Of a DNA stretch of 64,000 nt, positions 1 to 9,227 are shown piece by piece. The position numbers and the translations under genes were made by a program. The DNA comes from JBASEY01 sp964404285. Lineage in GTDB: Bacteria > CSSED10-310. Below the pieces are notes generated by a model, which did no database searches, was not told the DNA's origin, and saw nothing but the letters and a program-made list of their open reading frames with translations. The stretch lies in contig CAYOJK010000002.1 of the NCBI GenBank assembly GCA_964404285.1, positions 62,001 to 126,000 of the forward strand, given 5' to 3'. How positions within the stretch are numbered: the stretch's first letter is position 1; each line of letters opens with the position of its first letter.

Positions 1-1
1 T

Positions 2-1570
2 AGCGATAAAGTGGCATCTTCACTACACAGATTAGCCCAAGGCAAACTTGGAATGATTGTTCGGTTTTTAAAAATTTGGCTTCGATCAGGCTATTTAAAG
101 TACCAAGATGATAGATGGATGCTCCTACCACCAGCGTCTTTACAGCCCGCGTTTTTAGATAGTGATGATTCTGCCGAGTGGATAACGCGACGCCCAGAAA
201 TTCAACGAGTATTACCGGAAAGTGACCGATTGGAAAGAGAAGTTCTTCGTATGATTTCTGCATCATATAAATCGGTAAGCTTTGAAACCTTGACCAAGTT
301 TTTTGCGGCTCGCGAGTCTTTGGTTTTAGAAACTTTGGACAAGCTTATTCGGAAAGGATGGCTGATTGAAAGAATAAAAGATGAGGCAGTTAACTATGAG
401 TTTGAAAATGAACAGGATAAATCCAGTGTATACAAAACCTTATCTCCCTTTCATAAGCGTTACCTTCACAGAAGAATCCTTGATGTGATCTCAAAGCAAC
501 CTACTATTGATCCTATTGAGATTGCAGAGCATGTTATCCATTCAGAAACGCCGTTAGATGCAATCCAATATCTTGAAAATGCCGTTCATTTTGCACAAGA
601 CCATTTCGATACACAGCGTGCACTGGATTATCTCGACCAAATGATCGTAATCATTAACGGCGCCATAAAAAACTCGATAGATATTTTGCCTGGCTCAGTC
701 AATTGGTCGCATCGTCTTTCAAAAATATCAAATCTCACAGTGTTGGAAGGGGCTCGAAACGTGAAATCCCATCAAGTAGATAAATTAAGAGTTAAAATTT
801 TGGAAAGCTGGGATATAAAAGGAGATATTTTTGGTATGATCGGTGATTACGGTTCAGCTTTTGATGCCTACCAGCATATGCTCGCCGGCGCTCAGGATAT
901 AGGCAATCAAAAAGTGGAAAGTGATGCTTTACGGCTGATAGGCCAGATTCTTTACTATCAAAGAAAATTGAGTGAATCTGAGAAATATTTCTCTCGATCA
1001 CTTCAGATCAAAAAAGATATTAAAGATGAAAATGGTATTGCCGACAATTTAAACGCACTTGGAGCAGTAGCTCAACAAATGAATAAAAATGAAATAGCAC
1101 ACGACTATTTTCAGAAGTCGTTGGAGATTAAGATAAAGCAAAAAGATGAGCGAGGTATCGCATATATCAGAAACAATCTGGCTAGCCTATATTTTAATGA
1201 AAAAAAGTATGATAAAGCCTTGAAAGAATTCAAAGTAACAGCCGAAGTGTCCAGAAAACTCTACGATGATATTGGTTTAGCCTATAGTTTATACAACATA
1301 GGCGGTGTTTACATTGAAACTGAGCGTTATCAAGAAGCGATAGATATCTTAGAGGAATCCTTATCGATTCGAAGAAAAATGCAAGATTTGCAGAACATCG
1401 GCCATTGTCTTTATCAACAAGCAACAGCTTTAATAGAAATGAAAATGTATTCTGAAGCTCTGGAACGACTTGAGGAAGCAATTATTGTGTCAGAAGAAAT
1501 GGGTTTAAGTGATGATATATCGAATTGCAAGGTTTTAATGGAAGAGATTTATCTTCAATTAAAGAAGTAA
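2..1570 (+). CDS. AAA-ATPase/TPR signalling protein, C-terminal part (5' end outside window)
   Basis: The frame is open to the left edge, so the GTG at 11 is probably an internal codon rather than the start. The first ~50 residues (LAQGKLGMIVRFLKIW...DDRWML) resemble the winged-helix end of the AAA ATPase module found in PknK/MalT-like and Ser/Thr-kinase-linked regulators. A helical stretch follows, then from about residue 260 of the visible part at least five tetratricopeptide repeats (for example AYIRNNLASLYFNEKKYDKA and AYSLYNIGGVYIETERYQEA). TPRs bind protein partners, and the full protein probably had a kinase or ATPase N-terminus. The next genes encode exported Ig-like proteins and AAA+ regulators, so this is plausibly the upstream sensor of one module. 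The kinase domain itself is not seen. Confidence 0.7.
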   Translation, partial: SDKVASSLHRLAQGKLGMIVRFLKIWLRSGYLKYQDDRWMLLPPASLQPAFLDSDDSAEWITRRPEIQRVLPESDRLEREVLRMISASYKSVSFETLTKFFAARESLVLETLDKLIRKGWLIERIKDEAVNYEFENEQDKSSVYKTLSPFHKRYLHRRILDVISKQPTIDPIEIAEHVIHSETPLDAIQYLENAVHFAQDHFDTQRALDYLDQMIVIINGAIKNSIDILPGSVNWSHRLSKISNLTVLEGARNVKSHQVDKLRVKILESWDIKGDIFGMIGDYGSAFDAYQHMLAGAQDIGNQKVESDALRLIGQILYYQRKLSESEKYFSRSLQIKKDIKDENGIADNLNALGAVAQQMNKNEIAHDYFQKSLEIKIKQKDERGIAYIRNNLASLYFNEKKYDKALKEFKVTAEVSRKLYDDIGLAYSLYNIGGVYIETERYQEAIDILEESLSIRRKMQDLQNIGHCLYQQATALIEMKMYSEALERLEEAIIVSEEMGLSDDISNCKVLMEEIYLQLKK

Positions 1571-1655
1571 TACTTTGACTATACAAAAAATGCGATTTTG
1601 AAAAAAGGCATTATGGCGTGAATATTGCAGCTGATATGACCGGAGGTTTTGTATT

Positions 1656-2750
1656 ATGAGGAAAAAACCTAAAGGTAAATATTACTCTCTATGTCGTACC
1701 TTTCTTTCTTCCAGCCTAGTATTACTATTATTTTTATGCGGATCTACTTTTGTCTCTAAAGCAGCTGACGTTACACCACCTTACCTGGTCAATCCCATAC
1801 CCGAGCCTGGTTCAACTACTGATAACTGGTTCATTATCCGAACTGGTGTTTTGGATGATGACTCCGGCGTAAACCCAGACCCTGAAACAATATCTGTTAC
1901 GATTAATGGCGCTCCACCACGAGTCAAACCCATAATAGAATCTTCTTATGGGCATAAAAAAGGCATAAAAATCACCATGTTATTATTTGAAGAGCAGCGA
2001 AGTTATCCCATAAAAATTTCCGTAAGAACCGAGGATTTAGCTGAAAATCCGAATGTAATGAATTCTGAATGGTCATTTTTCCCTGAAGAAGTTTCGCAAA
2101 ATCCTGCGCCTATTGTAACCTATCCAGAAAATTATCGTTGGCTGGAATATAATTCAGAAAAAGGCCATCTGATATATTCTTGGATTTCAAGCGCTTACCA
2201 TCAATATTATCGAATAAGGTACACATTCAGCGATAATACCATTGGTTCAATCGATTTGGGTCCTTATAGTGAACAATCCAGTTATCAATCAGAATCGTTC
2301 AGTTTTGAACTCCCGCCAGATCTCTGGTCACAAGTAGCTGCTCTTGGGCAAATAGCAGTTGACGTGGCGCCGATAGACAAGATCAATGGTATCGAAATCG
2401 CAGATTATAGCACTCAATCGAATATTATCTATATTAATGAAGATGTTCCAACATTGATTCGTCCTTATCATTCAGCGGTGCTCGATTCGATAATACCGCC
2501 GATTTTTGAATGGCAACCCGTGGAGTCTCCTGTTGAAGGATATGTTGTAGTATTCGTCCGACTCGATGATGACGGGCTTTTCACAGAAGACGTAAAGGTT
2601 TTCGAAGTTCCTTTATTCATAAAGAGAATTCCTTTGGACACAACACTATGGGGCAAATTTATGCCAGGAACATGGGCATGGGCTGTGGTTGCACGCACTG
2701 CGGAATTGGATTACAGCAACTTTATGATCTATCGTTTTTTAAAGGATTAG
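1656..2750 (+). CDS. Exported protein with Ig-like/fibronectin-like beta domains (paralogue 1)
   Basis: 364 aa. A GGAGG lies about 10 bases before the ATG. Basic residues, then a hydrophobic core (about residues 17-30) and a likely cleavage after SKA (about residue 36) form a signal peptide, so the protein is exported. The mature start (DVTPPYLVNPIPEPGS...DDDSGVNPDPETISVTING) is the pattern of bacterial Ig-like domains describing edges and directions of a beta sandwich. The rest is beta-rich with W-rich motifs (FEWQPVESP, GTWAWAVVA) repeated in the next gene, so the two are tandem paralogues. No membrane anchor or sorting signal is visible at the C-terminus. Function is unknown; adhesion, ligand sensing or an extracytoplasmic partner of the neighbouring regulators are possibilities only. 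Confidence 0.75.
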   Translation: MRKKPKGKYYSLCRTFLSSSLVLLLFLCGSTFVSKAADVTPPYLVNPIPEPGSTTDNWFIIRTGVLDDDSGVNPDPETISVTINGAPPRVKPIIESSYGHKKGIKITMLLFEEQRSYPIKISVRTEDLAENPNVMNSEWSFFPEEVSQNPAPIVTYPENYRWLEYNSEKGHLIYSWISSAYHQYYRIRYTFSDNTIGSIDLGPYSEQSSYQSESFSFELPPDLWSQVAALGQIAVDVAPIDKINGIEIADYSTQSNIIYINEDVPTLIRPYHSAVLDSIIPPIFEWQPVESPVEGYVVVFVRLDDDGLFTEDVKVFEVPLFIKRIPLDTTLWGKFMPGTWAWAVVARTAELDYSNFMIYRFLKD

Positions 2751-2867
2751 TGTTTTAAATAATCTTCGCTTGAATCTCTAACTTCACATTCGAATGATTG
2801 TTCTTAACCATCGACTGAATATTGACTTTTAAGTCATTCCTAGATATAGGAATAATGGAGGTTGTTA

Positions 2868-4292
2868 ATGTTCACCATTTGTCGATTAAAGCAAGATACA
2901 AAGTTATTTAGTGTTTTTATAAGTATGTTTTTTGGATTCTTGTCTTTAACTCTTGCTGATATAAACCTCCCCCAAGTTATTAAAACTGATCCAGAACATT
3001 TATCGACAGATGTTTATCCAATTCGTTATATTCATTTTTGGCTCCATGATGTGTCTTTTATTGACAATGTCAATTCGTCGCATATCATCTTGGAGTCCAT
3101 TGTATTATTCGTTAATGGAGAATCTAAGGATTTAACTATTCAGTTTCAAGGTAAAGATAAAATTTGGGCGTATACTTCTGAGATGCAAAATTTGCCGGAA
3201 AATGCTGAAATCACTTCGATCATAATGGCTGAAGATAGTGATGGTAACCGGATGACACCTTATGTTTTTCAGTTTTATACAGCTAAACTCCCTGATCAAA
3301 AACCCCCGATAATTTACAATATTTCACCTGAAGATCAATCAACTGATAATGTTCGTTTTCCATTAATTTCGTGTGCGATAGAAGATGTAGGTACAGGAGT
3401 GGATCTTAATTCACTGCTTTTCGTAGTGGATGGTTTTGAGCTTTCATATACATTTTCTGAAATAGAAAATGGTTATGAAATATATGCTTTTCCACCCCTT
3501 CACTTTTTATATGAACAATGGGTTAATGTGTCTGTTTCTGTTACAGATTATGCAAAGAACTCAAGTAAATGTAACTGGACATTCAGAATACGATCTAAGC
3601 CGCCAAAAACCCCCAATTTGTTTTATCCCTCCCATGGGACCTTGATGAATTACCAAAAAGAGGAAGGTACGATTCGATTTGTATGGCAATTAGAAAAGCC
3701 GGAACACAGCTTCCGTTTAAGAATAAAACCTTCGGACGGTCCAATAGCTTATGTTTTTGATCTTGACCCTGGTGAGTATTGGTCGACAGAAAACTTTGCA
3801 GGCTATAATTTTCATCTAAGCTTTAATCTATGGTACCAGTATTCCTGTAAAGAAAGTTTAGATTGGTCTGTTGCGGTTATAGATAAAAAAGAAGGTGTGC
3901 CTATTTCGCCGTTTTCACCTTGGTCTTCAATAGTGTTAGCCCCTCCTAATGCTGTTGTTCTACGCTCACCGGATTCAGGCTCATCATTTGGTTTTAAGCA
4001 ACAACCTCCAGTGTTTATGTGGGATAAATTTAATGATGCTGAAAGCTATATGCTAGGAATTGCCAAGCTTGATTACGCCACAGGTTTTTTTCAAAATCTC
4101 TACACAACCACTCTTCAGGTGAATGTAAATTCGTATCAAATGACCAATTATGAATGGAGATCTTTAGGTCCAGGATTATTTATTTGGGCGGTCATTGCAA
4201 CAGATAAAAATGGGAACTTGTCAGATTTTATGAATTATGAATTTAATATTCTTTCCCCTGTGATTATAAACCAGTCTCTGAGCATATATTAA
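2868..4292 (+). CDS. Exported protein with Ig-like/fibronectin-like beta domains (paralogue 2)
   Basis: 474 aa from the ATG at 2868. A TTG at 2862 is also in frame, but GGAGG at 2857-2861 is correctly spaced only for the ATG. A signal peptide covers about residues 1-30 (hydrophobic FSVFISMFFGFLSLTLA). Two Ig-like units are visible: LPQVIKTDPEHLSTDVYPIRY near the N-terminus and PPIIYNISPEDQSTDNVRFP with DVGTGVDLNSLLFVVDG in the middle. The C-terminal third (PPVFMWDKFNDAESYMLGIA...GPGLFIWAVIATDKNGNLSDFMNYEF) aligns by eye with the end of the preceding gene's product (PPIFEWQPVESPVEGYVVVF...PGTWAWAVVARTAELDYSNFMIYRF). This is therefore a longer duplicate with one more beta domain. It is probably periplasmic or surface-located. 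Role unknown. Confidence 0.75.
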   Translation: MFTICRLKQDTKLFSVFISMFFGFLSLTLADINLPQVIKTDPEHLSTDVYPIRYIHFWLHDVSFIDNVNSSHIILESIVLFVNGESKDLTIQFQGKDKIWAYTSEMQNLPENAEITSIIMAEDSDGNRMTPYVFQFYTAKLPDQKPPIIYNISPEDQSTDNVRFPLISCAIEDVGTGVDLNSLLFVVDGFELSYTFSEIENGYEIYAFPPLHFLYEQWVNVSVSVTDYAKNSSKCNWTFRIRSKPPKTPNLFYPSHGTLMNYQKEEGTIRFVWQLEKPEHSFRLRIKPSDGPIAYVFDLDPGEYWSTENFAGYNFHLSFNLWYQYSCKESLDWSVAVIDKKEGVPISPFSPWSSIVLAPPNAVVLRSPDSGSSFGFKQQPPVFMWDKFNDAESYMLGIAKLDYATGFFQNLYTTTLQVNVNSYQMTNYEWRSLGPGLFIWAVIATDKNGNLSDFMNYEFNILSPVIINQSLSIY

Positions 4293-4353
4293 AAAGTTGA
4301 CATTATTTACGTATTATCAAGAAATTGGCTTCTTGTAAGAGGGTAGATCTTCT

Positions 4354-7296
4354 GTGGTTGATAAAAAGGGAAAATTAAAAGTTTGGCTTGATTCTATTGA
4401 AAATACATTTCTCACGGAAGATTTGGAACAGATCGAAGCTCGTTTAGCAGCATCAGCTGATTGTGTTCCTCGAACCCAAGAACAACGACTTATCACTGAC
4501 TTTATAAAAATTCGGCGGCATTGGTATACAGGTGATTTAAATATCACATTAAAACACCTGCAAAAATTTCTAAAACGCCCTGAACTGAAGACTGGCTCCA
4601 GTATATGGACTGATGCCATGATCTTAAATGCCCATATCTGCTTTGCAAATGCTCAAATAACAACTTCAGAAAAAGTATTGAAAAAAATTATAAATACCAT
4701 GGATGAAGCGTCTCCTTTGTGGCCGGATATAAATTTTAACCTCGCGTCGATTGCTCAAAGTAAAGGATTGATATCTGATGCTTTAAATCGATTGAAAGAA
4801 ATTATCGGTTCTTCAAAGTCAACTCCAGAGCTGATTACCAGGGCTGCATTGGCAGCAGCAAAAATAAAATCTGATATGTATATGGAGGGCGTTGAAGAAT
4901 ATACAAAAATAGTAATGGAAAAAGCTCCCAAGTGGGGAGGATGGAATGCCATTAAAACTGCTGGTGTTTTGAAAGCTTTGTCAGATTTTAGAGAAGGCTC
5001 TTATGGTGTTGCGATTAAAGAGCTTTATAGGCATATGCAAGAGTCTGATGAATCAAGTTTTATTGAAGCAGCAATTCGTGCTCGGCTTGCCCTGGCTGAA
5101 ACACTGCTTACTTTAGGTGACTATTCATCAGCAAAAGATCTTTTATCCGAGATTGACGATATACTAAAAAATGTCCAGGTATCTGATTTGAAAAACTTGC
5201 AAAATCAGGCTGAATTTCTCTGGTATATGACAGATATCCGGCAAGAGGAACAAATAAATGGTTTGTGGGGAGCTCTGGATAGAATAGAAATTCTTCTTGC
5301 AGTGATTGCGAAATACCCGAGGCCTCCTGGTCCTGCTCCCTTCTGGCTGCTGCTTGGTGAAATACAATCAAAACTCGGCCTAAACGATGCAGCAATTCGA
5401 AGCTTCCAGCGAGCTCAGTCTGAAGCTGAAGCAACGGGTTCAATATTGTTGAACATGGCTGCTCGATATGCCTTAGCAAATCTGAAATGGCAAAGCCTTA
5501 CTGATAATGAAAAAGCTCAAACAGGATTTAGAAACAAAATTTTATCAGAAACGACTCAAATTTTAGATGTTTCCAGCTCTTCGAAATATTCCGAACTTGA
5601 ATGGAAGATACATTTTCTTAGAGGTGAAATATTCGAAAATTCTGGTGAGCAATATCCTGCAAAAGAGGAGATGAAACTAGCTGCACAAATTGTAAAAAAT
5701 CTTATTCTCTCAATCGAAAATCCCTCTCTCCAAACTATGTATCGCCAAACTCAAAATCGCTATAAGGCCCTTCTACATCTTCAGTCTTTTAGTGACTTGA
5801 TGCCTTCTGAGACACCATCTTCTATAAATACTATACAATCTGTAACTCAAAAAGCGTTACCGGGTGTAATTGATATAAGTCAATCTAGAATTCTAGACGA
5901 TATTCTCCAAGCGATGCTGGATATTCATTCTGTCAATAGTATCTCGGATTTGTTTGATGCTTTACAACGTTATTCACTACAAACCATCGATGGTGATCGA
6001 GCTGAAATTATTGTATTTAACCAAGGGAAGGGATACGAACCTCACGGTGCAAAATTTCGTTCGAGTAATGATCAGTCCAGCGCCTATTTTATTCCTGAAA
6101 AATGGTTGTTAGAAGCTGCGTCAGGAACACAGATTATGACTTTTTTCTGGGATCTTAATGATTTCAACGATCATCCACGTTTTCTCTTAATAGCGCCGTT
6201 ATATGACAAAACTGTTCTAAAGGCTCTGCTATGTATCGACAGAATTCAGCGAAAAGGTGATTTTACTGATGAGGATCGTGCTATTCTATCAACGTTGATC
6301 AGTGTTGCATCAGTTGCTTATTCTTCATTAGCTTCGCGAGAAAAATTAACAAAACTTTCTGATCAGCTCCGCCGTGAAATCATACCGGAGTTTCCCAATA
6401 TTATTGGGCAAAGTGAAGCAATGAAGAAAGTCTTCGTCCAAATGCAAAAGATCGCTTCCTCGGACATTCCGGTTGTAATTGTTGGAGAGACAGGAACAGG
6501 AAAGGATTTGATTGCTCGAACGATTCATTCCGTTGGAAACCGTTCACAAGCGCCATTTATTCATCTAGATTGTTCTGCAATTCCGTCAACACTATTGGAG
6601 AGTGAGTTATTTGGAATTGCTGATGGAGTTGCCACCGGTGTTGAATCCAGGGTGGGTTTGATTGAGTACGCACATGATGGAACTATTTTGTTGAATGAAG
6701 TTGGAGATATACCTCTGAGTACTCAGGCAAAACTTTTAAGAGTTCTGCAGGAGAAAGAATTTATATCAGTAGGCTCTTATAATTCTGTATCCGTCAATGT
6801 CAGAGTTTTATCCACGTCAACGGAAAATTTGGAGGCGTTGGTTCAAAAAGAAAAGCTCCGTGAAGACTTTTATTATAGAATCAATGGATTGACGATTGAA
6901 TTACCTCCTTTGCGCGACAGAACCGGTGATATTGTTCTTTTAGCAAGAACGTTTTTGCAGCAGTTTAATTTAGAGTTTAAAAAACAGATATCTGGTTTTG
7001 ACCCAAGTGTTTTTGATGCGATGAAGGCTTACGATTGGCCAGGAAATATAAGAGAGCTTGAGCATATGTTACGTCGAGCGGTTTTGTTATGTAAGGGGGA
7101 CAGAATAACTATTCAAGATTTGAATTTGCCCGAAACTCAAGTCAAAAAGGTTACCCTTAACGAAGCGATTCGTCAGATGGAAATATCCAGTGCGAAAGAA
7201 GCTTTTAGTCTAAGTAAAAGAAAAGCCAAAGATGCGGCAAAAGCATTGAATATTTCAGTTAAAAAATTAGAACAGCTTTTATCTACTTCAGGATAG
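4354..7296 (+). CDS. TPR-GAF-AAA+ regulator of the sigma54-activator family with variant GAFTGA and Walker B motifs
   Basis: 980 aa, GTG start behind AGAGGG. Residues ~1-480 are helical TPR-like repeats, ~520-670 a GAF-like sensor, ~685-930 a sigma54-activator AAA+ domain and the last ~45 residues a weak Fis-like DNA-binding region. Walker A is GETGTGKD at 711-718, and the arginine-finger region LREDFYYRINGL is present. Two key elements deviate. The GAFTGA loop that contacts sigma54 reads GVATGV (758-763). The Walker B aspartate is Asn781 (LLNEVGD instead of LxDEIGD). ATP hydrolysis and sigma54 remodelling may thus be weakened or directed at another partner. The gene is 13 bases upstream of a second AAA+ regulator and likely forms an operon with it. 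Confidence 0.85.
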   Translation: MVDKKGKLKVWLDSIENTFLTEDLEQIEARLAASADCVPRTQEQRLITDFIKIRRHWYTGDLNITLKHLQKFLKRPELKTGSSIWTDAMILNAHICFANAQITTSEKVLKKIINTMDEASPLWPDINFNLASIAQSKGLISDALNRLKEIIGSSKSTPELITRAALAAAKIKSDMYMEGVEEYTKIVMEKAPKWGGWNAIKTAGVLKALSDFREGSYGVAIKELYRHMQESDESSFIEAAIRARLALAETLLTLGDYSSAKDLLSEIDDILKNVQVSDLKNLQNQAEFLWYMTDIRQEEQINGLWGALDRIEILLAVIAKYPRPPGPAPFWLLLGEIQSKLGLNDAAIRSFQRAQSEAEATGSILLNMAARYALANLKWQSLTDNEKAQTGFRNKILSETTQILDVSSSSKYSELEWKIHFLRGEIFENSGEQYPAKEEMKLAAQIVKNLILSIENPSLQTMYRQTQNRYKALLHLQSFSDLMPSETPSSINTIQSVTQKALPGVIDISQSRILDDILQAMLDIHSVNSISDLFDALQRYSLQTIDGDRAEIIVFNQGKGYEPHGAKFRSSNDQSSAYFIPEKWLLEAASGTQIMTFFWDLNDFNDHPRFLLIAPLYDKTVLKALLCIDRIQRKGDFTDEDRAILSTLISVASVAYSSLASREKLTKLSDQLRREIIPEFPNIIGQSEAMKKVFVQMQKIASSDIPVVIVGETGTGKDLIARTIHSVGNRSQAPFIHLDCSAIPSTLLESELFGIADGVATGVESRVGLIEYAHDGTILLNEVGDIPLSTQAKLLRVLQEKEFISVGSYNSVSVNVRVLSTSTENLEALVQKEKLREDFYYRINGLTIELPPLRDRTGDIVLLARTFLQQFNLEFKKQISGFDPSVFDAMKAYDWPGNIRELEHMLRRAVLLCKGDRITIQDLNLPETQVKKVTLNEAIRQMEISSAKEAFSLSKRKAKDAAKALNISVKKLEQLLSTSG

Positions 7297-7309
7297 TGAA
7301 GATTGTCAG

Positions 7310-8833
7310 GTGATTTCCAAACCTAATAAAAAAATCGATATGTTGGTAAAAATTGTGGAAGATCTTTCTGTAGAATCTGATCAGACACTTTTAATACAAA
7401 ATCTGTTGTTCAATGTGCTGGAATTCACAGGAGCTGAACGTGGTTTTTTTATAAAACAAGTCTCTGATGGATCAATGAAGTTTTATAATATATCCGGGGA
7501 GCCTACCGAATCGCCTCAAGTTTCGATAAGTGTGATTAATCGTGTCATTGAAACGAATAAACCAGTTTGCTTAATTGAAAGCTCAGATGGCCAGTCGCTG
7601 CCACCAACAACCAGTATTTTAGCGCTGGATTTAAAATCATTGATGGTCGCTCCTATGAATATTGGTATTGAATCCTATGGTGATAAAGAGTTTAGGCCTG
7701 ATGCAGTTCTTTACGTTGATAGTCGAATAGTATCCAAACCCTTTGATACTGAGGATCTCAACTTTTTTTCCGTTTTAGCTCAACATACTGCAGCAGTCTG
7801 GAGAAATAAGCTGCTCGTTCAAAAGCTGGAACAAGATTTTAAACTGCTTCACGCGGAAGTACAATCAAAATTCGACTACCATAAAATTATCGGCAAATGT
7901 CCTGCATTGCTAGAAGTGTACGATACTTTGGAGATATTGCGTTCAACAGAGTTGGATGTGCTTATTACAGGTGAAACTGGGACCGGCAAAGAATTGATAG
8001 CCAAAGCGATTCATTATTCAAGCCCAAGATCGGAAAAACCTTTTTTGCAAATTAATTGTGCAGCATTGCCTGAAGGTTTAGTCGAAGTTGAACTATTTGG
8101 CGTTGAAAAAAATGTTGCCACTGAGGTTAAAAGTAGGCAAGGAATGATTGAATCAGCGAATCGAGGAACACTGTTTCTGGATGAAATTGCCGATATGTCT
8201 TTGCGTATTCAAAACAGAATTTTGCATTTTCTCGAAACAAGAAAAATCAGAAAAATTGGAGCTAGAAAAGAATTGGATGTCGATGTACGGATATTAGCGG
8301 CAACGAACCAAGATATTTCAAAAGCGATTTCAAATGGCCAATTCCGTGATGCTTTGCGATACAGGTTAGAGATTCTTCCTATTCATTTGCCGCCTTTGCG
8401 TGAACGAGGAGATGATTTAAGACTTTTAGCTGACTTCTTTTTGAGTGAAATTGTCGAAAAAAATGATCTGAACATACACGGCTTTTCAAATAATTCTTGG
8501 GAAGCCATGCAAAAGTATTCTTGGCCCGGTAATATCCGAGAACTGAAACATAGAATTCAATCAGCTGCGATACTTTCCAGAGGAACTTTAATCGAAGTTC
8601 AGGATCTGGGAATTCCGTATAAAAAAAGTCTTCAAGCTATCAAACCTCTTGCAGAAAAACGTAAACTAATGGAGACGTCGATGATCAGTTCAGCTTTGGC
8701 ACAATTTGATTACAACTTGGCTAGCGCCGCTAAAGATCTTGGCTTGAGCCTAAGCACATTGAAACGCAAAATGAAAACCCTAAATATACCTGGAGAAAAG
8801 TCATCTCAACACACAGAAAAAAACTCTGATTAA
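7310..8833 (+). CDS. GAF-AAA+-Fis regulator of the sigma54-activator family with variant GAFTGA motif
   Basis: 507 aa, GTG start. Order: GAF sensor (~10-170), AAA+ sigma54-interaction domain (~195-430), Fis-type helix-turn-helix (~465-495, FDYNLASAAKDLGLSLSTLKRKM). Walker A is GETGTGKE (221-228) and Walker B is intact (TLFLDEIAD). The position of the sigma54-contacting GAFTGA loop reads NVATEV (268-273), even further from consensus than in the upstream paralogue. Arginine-finger region FRDALRYRLEIL is present. By family it should be a ligand-gated ATPase transcription regulator. With this loop, classic sigma54 activation is doubtful. It follows the TPR-GAF-AAA+ gene by 13 bases, so the pair may form mixed rings. 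Its stop overlaps the end of the convergent membrane-protein gene by 4 bases. Confidence 0.88.
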   Translation: MISKPNKKIDMLVKIVEDLSVESDQTLLIQNLLFNVLEFTGAERGFFIKQVSDGSMKFYNISGEPTESPQVSISVINRVIETNKPVCLIESSDGQSLPPTTSILALDLKSLMVAPMNIGIESYGDKEFRPDAVLYVDSRIVSKPFDTEDLNFFSVLAQHTAAVWRNKLLVQKLEQDFKLLHAEVQSKFDYHKIIGKCPALLEVYDTLEILRSTELDVLITGETGTGKELIAKAIHYSSPRSEKPFLQINCAALPEGLVEVELFGVEKNVATEVKSRQGMIESANRGTLFLDEIADMSLRIQNRILHFLETRKIRKIGARKELDVDVRILAATNQDISKAISNGQFRDALRYRLEILPIHLPPLRERGDDLRLLADFFLSEIVEKNDLNIHGFSNNSWEAMQKYSWPGNIRELKHRIQSAAILSRGTLIEVQDLGIPYKKSLQAIKPLAEKRKLMETSMISSALAQFDYNLASAAKDLGLSLSTLKRKMKTLNIPGEKSSQHTEKNSD

Positions 8834-9162
8834 TCGCTTCCTTTAGTTCGAGTGAATCGATAAAAAAAACCTCCAACAAAACCGATTAAAGCAAATAGAA
8901 ACAGATTAATTAAAAGACCTTTAACACTATCCAAGCCATAATGATCCATAATGGCATTATATAGATACCATAAAAGTGATATTACGGTAGTCAACAGTCC
9001 AAAACATAACCCTTTAAGTAGGTTTTTGGATAGATGTTTACGTTGGATTCCAACTACAGCTCCACCCAATAATCCAAATAAAGGACCGAGCCAAAGTAAA
9101 GCAAAGAAAAAAGAATACAAACGCTGCTCATTTAAAATAAATTCCAGAAGAGTCTTTAACAT
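8830..9162 (-). CDS. Small membrane protein, unknown function
   Basis: 110 aa if translation starts at the ATG at 9162, which has GGAG about 11 bases upstream. A GTG at 9174 is in frame but sits directly on that GGAG. Three hydrophobic segments are visible (about residues 15-38, 50-70 and 82-102 of this form) with glycine-rich turns (GPLFGLLGGAVVG, ALIGFVGGFFYRF) and a basic C-terminal tail. It looks like a small inner-membrane protein. I do not recognise a family. Downstream of thiL on the same strand with a gap of about 65 bases, so possibly cotranscribed. It overlaps the end of the convergent AAA+ regulator gene by 4 bases. Confidence 0.6.
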   Translation of the reverse strand: MLKTLLEFILNEQRLYSFFFALLWLGPLFGLLGGAVVGIQRKHLSKNLLKGLCFGLLTTVISLLWYLYNAIMDHYGLDSVKGLLINLFLFALIGFVGGFFYRFTRTKGSD

Positions 9163-9227
9163 CTGATTAACCACTCCATTGAGTCTTGACTATAATGAAA
9201 AGAGAAACCGTGTCAATAATAAGCTGG

